Assembly: GCF_900637195.1 (NCBI RefSeq)
Contig: NZ_LR134356.1
Location: 1,674,001 to 1,738,000 of the forward strand
DNA: 64,000 nt
Reading direction: 5' to 3'
Source: Mycolicibacterium aurum
GTDB lineage: Bacteria > Actinomycetota > Actinomycetes > Mycobacteriales > Mycobacteriaceae
Shown here in pieces: positions 1 to 8,300 of the stretch; the first letter of the stretch is position 1, and each line of letters starts with the position of its first letter. The position numbers were made by a program, and so were the translations under genes. The notes under the pieces are model-generated. The model saw only the letters and a list, made by a program, of their open reading frames with translations, ran no database searches and was not told the DNA's origin.

Positions 1-1022
1 TGGGAGAGTTGGTCGCCTGGCTCGCGAAGGCGAATCTGCCGATGAACGCGGGCTGCACCGGCACCGCGTCGCCGGCGTGCGAGGACGTGGGGGCGATCCT
101 CAGCGGGATGTTCCAGGTGTCGATCTGGGATCTCTTCACGGGCTACACCTTTCCCGAGGTCATCAACCCGGTCAGTGATGCAGAGGGCGCTGCCGGCGAA
201 CCCATCGACGGCGAAGAGGGCGAGGAGGTTGCGTGGTCGGGCGCCACAGTCCAGATCAACCCGCTGGATTCGGTGTACAGCGTCATCAACTATCTGCTGG
301 CCGATCCCGAGGAGAATGCGCCGGAAGCGGTCACCCTCACCGAACTCGTCGAGACGGTATCGCGGCTCGGGGCGGCGCTGTGGGAGGACTTCTACCCCTT
401 CGTGCCCGGAAGTTGGCTGTGGAAAGGTTATCCGTACACGCTGGTGACCGATCTGATCACGCCCTTCGTCAGCATCCTCTGCCCCGACTGCGATCCCGAG
501 CACCCCGAGGATCCGACTCCGTTCGACGGCGAACTGCCGCCCAGCAGTGAGGACGGCGAGGCTGATGCCGGTTCGACGTCACTGCTGGCCGCCGGGGTAC
601 AGGCGGTCGATGCAGTCGCACCGGCGACCTCAGAGCCTGCAGCCGCAGCAGTAGATGTCGCAGACGTCGAAACAATGGCCGTGCAAGGCCTTCTGGCGAA
701 GTTCGCCACGCCGTCAGAGGGTGACGCCGGCGAGCAGCCGGACAGCCCCGACATAGATCCAGTCACGGCAGCGGACGGTCCCGAGGTCGACACGGACGTC
801 CCGGCGGAGTCGGAACCTGTCGACGAGGAGGACGCAGCGGAGTCCGAACCGACGGAAGCCGATGCGGGCGAGATGTCGACAACCGATGACGACGAGGACT
901 CCTCGGCGACGGACGCTGACACGACGTCGGCAGCGCCCAGCAGCGACAAGTCCGACGACTCGACAACATCGGCTGGCCAGAGCCACGGCGGCAGCGAAAG
1001 CGGAGGAGACACAGGTGAATAG
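1..1022 (+). CDS. Acidic-tailed hypothetical protein, 5' end outside window
   Basis: The frame is already open at the first base and the earliest start-like codon (TTG at 9) has no ribosome site, so this is the C-terminal part of a longer protein. About 160 residues look folded (a Cys pair in CTGTASPAC, then Trp/Tyr/Pro-rich segments and CPDC). The rest is a low-complexity Asp/Glu/Ser/Thr/Ala tail of roughly 170 residues. Its stop overlaps the next gene by 8 bases, so the two are probably co-translated. The next gene also ends in an acidic tail. I do not recognise a catalytic family. The surface or periplasm is a reasonable location by association with the exported neighbour, but that is inference. 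Confidence 0.7.
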   Translation, partial: GELVAWLAKANLPMNAGCTGTASPACEDVGAILSGMFQVSIWDLFTGYTFPEVINPVSDAEGAAGEPIDGEEGEEVAWSGATVQINPLDSVYSVINYLLADPEENAPEAVTLTELVETVSRLGAALWEDFYPFVPGSWLWKGYPYTLVTDLITPFVSILCPDCDPEHPEDPTPFDGELPPSSEDGEADAGSTSLLAAGVQAVDAVAPATSEPAAAAVDVADVETMAVQGLLAKFATPSEGDAGEQPDSPDIDPVTAADGPEVDTDVPAESEPVDEEDAAESEPTEADAGEMSTTDDDEDSSATDADTTSAAPSSDKSDDSTTSAGQSHGGSESGGDTGE

Positions 1023-2349
1023 CAACAGGCGTGGCCGGCACCGGCGGATTCGGGCGACGGGGAACGGCGGACGCGGGAGCGTGCCGAACGGTGCGAGGCG
1101 CGTCGCAGTGGCGGTCGCCGCAATGCCGCTGGCCGCCCTACCGTTGACCCTCGGCATCACAACGCCGTCCGCTGCGGCAGCGGCACTCATCGGGGACGAC
1201 GCCGCCACCGTTCTGACGCATGGCCCGACCCCGTGGGCGATGGCGGACAACCTCAGCGGGGCGCTGTGCGCAGAACCGAAGGTGTGCCGCGAGGTCTCGT
1301 ACCAATGGATCATCTCCCTCGGCGAAACGGAAGTGGGCGTCGACACGAACGTGGAGACCCTCGACTACGCGATCAAAAATCTGACTGCTGACGGTGCCGG
1401 TGACAAGAAGATCGTCTACGCGTTCAGCGGTGGTGCACGGGTGGCGTCGGTGTGGCTGCAGGATCACGCCGACGACGTCGATGCCCCCGACGCCGACGAT
1501 CTGACGCTCGTGCTCATCGGCAATGGAGGGCGCAAATACGGCGGTGTCAACGGGTGGTGGTACGGCGACACACTGCTGACCCCGACGGACACCCAGTACT
1601 CGGTGGTGGACGTGGCACGGGAATACGATCCGATTGCGGACTTCCCGGACGACCCGTTCAATGTGGTGGCACTGGCGAACGCGCTGGCGGCCTTTTATTA
1701 CGTACACCTGGACTACTCCGACGTCGATCTCGACGACGGAGGAAACTATGTGTGGACTGAGGGAAACACCACCTACGTGTTCGTCCCGACCGAGAATCTG
1801 CCACTGCTGCAGGGACTTCGAGACCTGGGCCTGGATTCGCTGGCCGACCGATGGGAAGGGTCGCTGCGCGACATCATCGATCAGGCGTATGACCGCGACT
1901 ATCTGGAGGGGGTCGAGCCGCAGGGCGGCCTGAGCGACGACGTGGGCACCGCGGAGATCACCGAGGTGAGCTCTCTGCGAACGTCACTGAGCACCAGCGA
2001 GGCGGTCGGCGCCGACGCTCCGTCTGCCGATGGCGTGCCATCAGACGTCGAGCCGGACCCGTCCACGGTAGACGAGGCAGAGTCTTCGGATACCCTCGGC
2101 GACACCGAAGCCGATGACGACGCCGCCGCCGCGGAGGGGATGGCGACCGAGGTTGCGGATCCACATGAGGAAAGCGTCGACGACAGCGAGCTTGTCGACA
2201 CACCACGCTCGGCCGTCAAGGACCGCACCGTCGAGACCGGCGCCGACGACGCCGAGTCGTCGGCGGAGACCGGTGACGCACCGGACGCGGCGCCCAGTGC
2301 GGATTCAGCGAGCGAGTCGACGTCCTCGACAGCCTCAGACGAGGATTGA
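1015..2349 (+). CDS. Exported PE-PPE-domain-like (alpha/beta hydrolase fold) protein
   Basis: GTG at 1015 is chosen because GGAGGAG sits at 1002-1008 and the start overlaps the upstream stop; an in-frame ATG at 862 lies deep inside the previous gene. The protein is 444 aa. It has an Arg-rich N terminus, a hydrophobic signal segment ending near PSAAAAA, a PE-PPE-type domain, then an acidic Ser/Asp/Glu tail of about 150 residues. The nucleophile elbow reads AFSGG, so the first Gly of GxSxG is Ala. The segment EYDPIADFPDDPFNVVALAN aligns closely with EYDGMADFPDRWWNVLAVTN in the protein at 58777, which keeps an intact GLSAG. In the PE-PPE family such domains are serine hydrolases acting on lipid esters. 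Activity here is uncertain because of the altered elbow. Confidence 0.82.
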   Translation: MNSNRRGRHRRIRATGNGGRGSVPNGARRVAVAVAAMPLAALPLTLGITTPSAAAAALIGDDAATVLTHGPTPWAMADNLSGALCAEPKVCREVSYQWIISLGETEVGVDTNVETLDYAIKNLTADGAGDKKIVYAFSGGARVASVWLQDHADDVDAPDADDLTLVLIGNGGRKYGGVNGWWYGDTLLTPTDTQYSVVDVAREYDPIADFPDDPFNVVALANALAAFYYVHLDYSDVDLDDGGNYVWTEGNTTYVFVPTENLPLLQGLRDLGLDSLADRWEGSLRDIIDQAYDRDYLEGVEPQGGLSDDVGTAEITEVSSLRTSLSTSEAVGADAPSADGVPSDVEPDPSTVDEAESSDTLGDTEADDDAAAAEGMATEVADPHEESVDDSELVDTPRSAVKDRTVETGADDAESSAETGDAPDAAPSADSASESTSSTASDED

Positions 2350-2405
2350 CGCCGGATCCACATGCTGCGCCCATCGTGCTGCCAGCTAGCTCCCATGAGT
2401 CGTAT

Positions 2406-2425
2406 CTACCGTTAATTGTCGGTAG
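2406..2425. promoter_or_regulatory. Inverted repeat upstream of the Gly/Pro-rich gene
   Basis: CTACCG (2406-2411) and CGGTAG (2420-2425) are perfect inverted arms around an 8-base AT-rich spacer, 27 bases before the next start codon. It could be an operator or a weak hairpin; the sequence does not decide which. Confidence 0.35.
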
Positions 2426-2452
2426 GACAACAACTTTCAGAGGAGAACGTCG

Positions 2453-2806
2453 ATGACGCCACGGATCACCGCTCGTATCGCAGTCGTCACTGCAGCCGCG
2501 TGCACGACTGTCGGGCTGGCTGCGCTGAGCCTTGGCGCAGGTGTTGCAGGTGCTCAACCGCCGCTCCCGCCGCCCGGCCCGGGCGGCGCCGGCCCGGGGC
2601 TCTGTCTTCCGTTACTGCCGTGCCCGGGCGGACCTGGCGGTGGTCCCGGATTGGGTGGTCTGAGTATCGGCCCCGGAGGTCCTGGCATACCCGGTCCTGG
2701 GCTGGGTGGTTTGGGCATCGGATTCGGCGGATCCGGTCCAGTCGGTCCGGCGGGACCCGGCGTCGGTCCGGGGGGTGGCCCCGGCGTTCCGCCATGGCGG
2801 CTCTGA
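2453..2806 (+). CDS. Small secreted Gly/Pro-rich protein
   Basis: 117 aa. AGAGGAGAA lies 6-14 bases before the ATG. Residues 1 to about 33 form a signal peptide (ARIA, then a hydrophobic stretch, cleavage near GVAGA). The mature part is almost wholly Gly and Pro (GPGG and GLGG units) with one Cys pair around LCLPLLPCPGG. No catalytic motif is visible. It is a monocistron with an inverted repeat just upstream. Gly/Pro-rich secreted proteins of this type are common in mycobacterial envelopes. The function is unknown. The repetitive composition makes opposite-strand frames look open, but the signal peptide and ribosome site favour this one. Confidence 0.75.
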   Translation: MTPRITARIAVVTAAACTTVGLAALSLGAGVAGAQPPLPPPGPGGAGPGLCLPLLPCPGGPGGGPGLGGLSIGPGGPGIPGPGLGGLGIGFGGSGPVGPAGPGVGPGGGPGVPPWRL

Positions 2807-2876
2807 TCACGTACTAGTGGCACGGGCGGGCGTAGCGCGTATCAGCTATGTCCGCCCGAAGCCGTGTCACTGTCCA

Positions 2877-3110
2877 TCACGGCGACGCTCTCGTTGCGCG
2901 GATCACGTAGCGAACGAGGTCGGCCTCGTGGTTGCTGCCGTCGGCGAATTGCGCCTGACGTGCGCTATCCACATTCCGCTTCACGAATATGTCGAATGCG
3001 GCAACGGCGTCTCGGGCATTTCGAAGTGCCGCGTATTCGATGTCGTCGCTGAGGCTCTTGCTTGTTGCCAGGTAGTCGTAGTATTCGGCCATGCTTCTGA
3101 AAGACTTCAT
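2877..3110 (-). CDS. Possible small hypothetical protein (77 aa)
   Basis: A 77-codon minus-strand frame with balanced, protein-like composition (MKSFRSMAEYYDYLATSK at the N terminus, predicted helical, several Tyr, Asp and Arg). This stands out because frames in the surrounding non-coding DNA are Arg/Pro-rich shadows. No clear Shine-Dalgarno is present. TATAGAT overlaps the ATG region and could be a -10 for leaderless or near-leaderless transcription. An internal Met at residue 7 is an alternative start. I recognise no family. It lies between convergent flanks in a locally less GC-rich stretch. Confidence 0.4.
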   Translation of the reverse strand: MKSFRSMAEYYDYLATSKSLSDDIEYAALRNARDAVAAFDIFVKRNVDSARQAQFADGSNHEADLVRYVIRATRASP

Positions 3111-3551
3111 CTATACTCGCAGACCCATCGCTCGCAGCGGTGTTGTCAGACAAGCCATTTCGGCTCAGACGAATAGATGGTCAGCGGACGCTAGCGGCTC
3201 ACTCCAGTCGGCGGCGGAATGCACGGCCGACTGGCAACCTGACCTGGCTGTGATATCAACACGCCGAGGATAACTGACTCAGATCCGCGATAAGCAAGAA
3301 ATTCGTCATAATTTGGCCGGCGCGCGGAGTTCGGGGTGTGTACCTGCCGGAGGGTCGCCGACCGGCGCAGGTAGATGGTGCCGGCGCCGGACCGCCGCGC
3401 CAAATCGACGAACACGTCAGGATTCGGTAATCGCCGTCCACGGGTGCTCATCGCGAGGGTGTGGTTCGCTGGACGGGGCCCCCGTCGCGGCCGGGTCTCC
3501 GGCTGCCCGTTTGCCGGTCGAGCCGTTCGGGTGCACCGTCGACACGACCCC
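3111..3551. other. Non-coding stretch before the halogenase-like gene
   Basis: No frame here has gene-like composition or a ribosome site. It contains a locally AT-richer patch (about 3245-3315) with TAATTT at 3309-3314 that could serve as a -10 for the + strand operon starting at 3565. No good -35 is visible. Confidence 0.4.
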
Positions 3552-3564
3552 AGGGAGGTAGCCC

Positions 3565-5337
3565 GTGGACCTGCGAGCACAGGTGTCGCAATTGAGCCCC
3601 GAGGCGCGCGCGGCGCTCGCGCACCGCATCAAGGCGCGGCTGGCCCAGGACGACCAGCCGGCTGCCGAGCACGACGTGAGCATCGTCGGCGGCGGTACCG
3701 CAGCACTCACCTTGGCGCTGGAGATCCGACAGGCTCGTCCGGCCACCCGGGTCCTGGTCATCGAGCCGAACGCCCACCCCGTTCCCGAGGTCACCCACAC
3801 TGTCGGCGAATCGACGGTGGAAGTCTCGGCGCACTACCTACGCGACCGCATCGGTATGGGCGAGCACCTGAAAACCTCGCAGATCCGCAAGATGGGCCTG
3901 CGGATGTTCTTCTCCCACGACGGGAATACCGACATCGCGAAACGCATGGAGCTCGGGAGCTCCTCGTTCGTTCCGCAGGTCACCTACCAGCTCGATCGCG
4001 GACGGCTGGAAAACGAGCTCTACGAACGCTGCCTGGCAGCGGGCATCGACGTCGCCGCCGGCCGGGTCCGCTCGGTCGAGCTCGGGGCCGACAAGGCGGC
4101 GCACACGATCACCTATCAGAACGGCGAGGCCGACGCCGAGACCACCACCTCGCGGTGGGTGGTCGACGCGTCGGGCCGCAACCGGTTGCTGCCCCGTCAA
4201 CTCGACCTCAAGCGAGCCAACGACCACCAGTGCAACGCCGCGTGGCTACGCGTGGCCACGGAGATCGACGTCGGCCGATGGAGTAACGACCCCGAGTACC
4301 GGAGCCGCCTCGTCGAGGGCGACCGGGCGATGTCGACGAACCACCTCATGGGCGAGGGCTACTGGGTCTGGCTTATCCGGCTGGCATCCGGCGCCACCAG
4401 CGTCGGGATCGTCGCCGACCCGGCGTTCCATGACTTCGATGGCTTCAACACCTTGGCCAAAGCGACAGCGTGGCTGCGCGAGCACGAACCGCAGTGCGCA
4501 GACGTGTTGGACGAGCATGCGCACCTCATCCGGGACTTCCGGGTCATGAAGAAGTACAGCCACGGCGTCACCAAGATGTTCGACGGCACGGAGCGCTGGT
4601 GCCTCACCGGTGACGCCGGGGTCTTCCTCGACCCGCTGTACTCCTCGGGCCTGGATCTGGTCGCCATCGGCAATGGGTTGATCACCGACATGATCACCCG
4701 CGACCTCGATGGTGACGACGTGGTGGCCCGAGCGCAGATCAGTGACTCGTTGTTTCGGTCCCTCACCGATATGTGGCTCGCCATCTACCAGGATCAGTAC
4801 GCCGTGATGGGCGCACCAACCGTGATGACCGCCAAAGTGATCTGGGACGTCGCCTTCTACTGGGGATTCGTCGGCTTTCTGTACACCAACGACCGCTTCG
4901 TGCGCGTCGCCGACGATCCCGACTTCGTGCCGTACCTCGAAGGACTCATCGCCCTGAGCAATCGGGTGCAGCTGTTCTTCCGAGAGTGGGCCGCCATCGA
5001 GACCGGTTCGTCGACTGTGCCGTTCGTCGACCTGTATTCACCATTGAACTTCATGGTGTCCCTGCACACCGCGATGATGGAGAAAAGTTCGAACTTTGCC
5101 GAGCAATTCGATGGAAACGCCCGATTGCTGCGCCAACTGGCCGGTCAGCTCGTCGAGACTGTCCTGGCGGAGAAATCGGCGATGTTCGACCATGACGGGA
5201 TCATGCAGCAAGTGCAGGCCTGGCAACGAGATTCGCTGCTGCGTGAGCTTCGGTCGACGTACCGCCGAGAGCAGGCCGTCAACCCACTCAGCGGTACCTG
5301 GATTGTTCCGACCGCGTCGGTTCTGCAACCATCCTGA
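3565..5337 (+). CDS. Flavin-dependent halogenase-like FAD enzyme (PKS-associated)
   Basis: 590 aa with a GTG start; AGGGAGG at 3552-3558 sets it. The N terminus (LSPEARAALAHRIKARLAQ) resembles the short helical linkers seen on NRPS/PKS proteins. The FAD Rossmann motif VGGGTAA is at 41-47. VGEST at about 80-84 is typical of tryptophan-halogenase-family enzymes, and Lys109 in RKMGLR sits where halogenases carry their catalytic Lys. The family signature WxWxIP reads WVWLIR at 267-272, so the final Pro is Arg. GDAGVFLDPLYSSG (349-362) is the second FAD-binding motif. Halogenases of this family use FADH2 to form HOCl-type chlorinating species. Relatives act as oxygenases or desaturases, so halogenation is likely but unproven. 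It is followed after 6 bases by the PKS, implying work on the PKS-bound or released chain. Confidence 0.8.
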   Translation: MDLRAQVSQLSPEARAALAHRIKARLAQDDQPAAEHDVSIVGGGTAALTLALEIRQARPATRVLVIEPNAHPVPEVTHTVGESTVEVSAHYLRDRIGMGEHLKTSQIRKMGLRMFFSHDGNTDIAKRMELGSSSFVPQVTYQLDRGRLENELYERCLAAGIDVAAGRVRSVELGADKAAHTITYQNGEADAETTTSRWVVDASGRNRLLPRQLDLKRANDHQCNAAWLRVATEIDVGRWSNDPEYRSRLVEGDRAMSTNHLMGEGYWVWLIRLASGATSVGIVADPAFHDFDGFNTLAKATAWLREHEPQCADVLDEHAHLIRDFRVMKKYSHGVTKMFDGTERWCLTGDAGVFLDPLYSSGLDLVAIGNGLITDMITRDLDGDDVVARAQISDSLFRSLTDMWLAIYQDQYAVMGAPTVMTAKVIWDVAFYWGFVGFLYTNDRFVRVADDPDFVPYLEGLIALSNRVQLFFREWAAIETGSSTVPFVDLYSPLNFMVSLHTAMMEKSSNFAEQFDGNARLLRQLAGQLVETVLAEKSAMFDHDGIMQQVQAWQRDSLLRELRSTYRREQAVNPLSGTWIVPTASVLQPS

Positions 5338-5343
5338 CCGAGG

Positions 5344-8300
5344 GTGCGAATGCAGAGGATGACCATGCCCACCGAAATGCCCACCGAAAAGGCCGCTGAG
5401 ATCAACGAGCCGCTGGCGATCGTCGGCATCGGTTGCCGTCTGCCCGGCGATGCCGATTCCGCTGACGCCCTGTGGAAGCTGGTGTGCGACGGTGTCGACG
5501 CCACTCGTGAGGTGCCTGAAACGCGCTGGCACGCAGCGCGATTCCACGATCCTCACGCGTCCAAGGTCGGTAAGATCGTCACCAAGCGTGGCGGCTTCCT
5601 TGATGAGATCGACCAGTTCGACGCGCAGTTCTTCGGGATTTCCCCTCGCGAGGCGCATTCACTCGACCCCCAGCAGCGTCTACTGCTGCACACCACCTGG
5701 GAGGCACTGGAGGACGCCGGTATACCTGCAGACACGCTAGCGGGCACCGATGTCGGGGTGTTCGTCGGCGGCTTCACGCTGGACTATCAACTGCTGCAGA
5801 ACCTGAGCCGCGCCAGCCGCTACCGGTTCAAGCCGCACTCGGCCACCGGAATGATGATGACGATGCTGGCGAACCGCATCTCGCACGCATTCGACTTTCG
5901 CGGGCCCAGTATGTCGATCGACACCGCCTGCTCCAGCTCACTGGTCGCGGTGCACCTTGCCGCGCAAAGCATCTGGAGCGGGGAATGCCACCTCGCCCTT
6001 GCCGGGGGCGTCAACATCATGGTCGGCCCCAATACCGCGATCGCGGAGTCCAAGAGCGGATTCCTCAGTCCGGACGGCCGATCCAAGGCCTTCGACGACT
6101 CCGCCGACGGATACGCCCGCGGCGAGGGCGGCGGGGTTGTCGTCCTCAAACCGCTGGCGCGGGCGCTCGACGACGGCGACCAGATCTACGCGCAGGTCCT
6201 CGGGACCGCGGTGTCCCAGGACGGCCACACCGACGGCATCACGGTGCCGCGGGAGGACGCTCAGCACGCGGCCATCACCACGGCTCTGCAGCGGGCCGGT
6301 ATCGACCCCGCGGACGTCGGGTACGTCGAAGCGCACGGGACCGGGACGGCTCTGGGCGATCCGATCGAGATGCGGGCACTCGCGGGCGCGCTGACCGCGG
6401 AGCGTACCGCCGCGCGTCCGCTCATCATCGGCTCGGTCAAGACCAACATCGGGCACCTCGAGGCCGGCGCCGGAGTGGCCGGACTGATCAAGGGCGCGTT
6501 GGTGGCCAAGAACGGCTACATTCCGCCGACCGTGCACTTCCGGACTCCGACCCGGCACGTGTCCCTGTCCGAACTCAAGATCGACATATCCGGCACCGGC
6601 CGGCCGTTCCCGGACTGCGAGCGGCGCGTGGTCGGGGTGAACTCGTTCGGCTTCGGCGGCACGAACGCCCATGTGGTGCTTGCCGAACCGCCGCGTGAGA
6701 CCCGCGACTCACCGTCGGCCGGTGAACCCGCTGCGGCGCCGCTGCTTCTGCCGATCTCCGCACGCAGCGACGAAGCCCTCGCCGCCACAGCCGGACGGTT
6801 GGCCGTGTTCCTCGACGCCCACCCCGGTGCCTCCCTGGGATCACTGGCCTACACCCTCAGTCGGCGACGTGCTCACCTCAGCCACCGGCACGCCGTCATC
6901 GCCGACAGCATCACCGAGGCGCGGGACCAGCTTCACGCCCTCGCCGACGGCGGGCAGATCTCCAGTGGCCGCACCGCTTCCGCCACACCCAAACTCGCCT
7001 TCGTGTGCACCGGCATGGGGCCGCAGTGGTGGCGGATGTGCCGAGGGCTGCTCGACGTCTTTCCCGTGTTCACCGACAGCATTCTGCGCACCGATCGGGA
7101 GCTCAGCCGCTACGCCGACTGGTCCCTGATCGACGAGCTCCGCTGCGACGACGAAGCCCGTTCCCGCATGGCGGAGACTCAGATCGCCCAGCCTGCGAAC
7201 TTCGCCATTCAGATCGCACTTGCCGCGCAGCTTGCGCACTTCGGCATCACCCCGGACGCGGTGATCGGCCACAGCGCAGGCGAGGTGGCCGCCCACCATC
7301 TCGCAGGTGTGCTCAGCTTCGAGCAAGCCGTCGAGGTGATCTATCACCGGAGCCGACTGCAGCAGCGCACCAGCGGGCAGGGCAGGATGCTCGCCGTCGG
7401 CCTCGACGCCGACGCGCTGATGTCGGCGATCACGGGCGAGCTCGGTGCGGAGATCGGGCGGCGGGTATCGGTGGCCGCCATCAACAGTCCGTCCGCGGTG
7501 ACCATCGCCGGCGACGGTGATCTGCTCGACGACATCTCCCGCCAGCTCGACGACGCCGGCGTCTTCACCCGGTACCTGTCCGGTGATGTGCCGTACCACA
7601 CGCACTACATGGATGCGGTGAGAGAGGACCTGCTGACCGCTTTCGACGGACTGTCCTCGGCGCCGGCCACGATCCCACTGTATTCGACCGTGACCGGAGA
7701 ACAGCTCGACAGCTATGACGCCGGAGCCGCCTACTGGTGGCAGAACACCCGCGCCACCGTCCTCTTCGAACCGGCGATGCGCCGGATGCTCGACGACGGG
7801 TACAGCCACTTCCTCGAGCTGGGTCCGCACCCCGTCCTTGCTGCTTCGATGCTCGAAACTGCAGGAGTGCAACGCATTTCGGTCACTGCAGTGCAGCGGC
7901 GTCAGCAGGACGACATTCGGACCTTCCTCGGTTGCCTCGGCGAATTGCACGGCGGCGGCCACGAGATCGCCTGGCAGGCCGTCCACCCGAGCGACGGGGA
8001 GGGCATGCTCAAGCTCCCGCGCTACCCGTGGCAGACCAAGCGCTACTGGAATGACACCCAGGAAGCGACGGAGTACCTGTTCTACGCACCCGTGCATCCC
8101 CTTCTCGGGCAGTCGGTGGCCGCGGTGCATCCCACCTGGGAAGCCGAGTTGAGCACCGTGCTGAATCCCTTTCTCGGCGATCACCGAGTGCAGGGCAGCC
8201 TGGTCCTACCCGGCGCCGTGTACATCGAGATGGCCCTGGCGGCAGCCAAAGCCACCTATGGGTCGAACCACAGCGTGGACAACCTGGTGCTGCACCGCGC

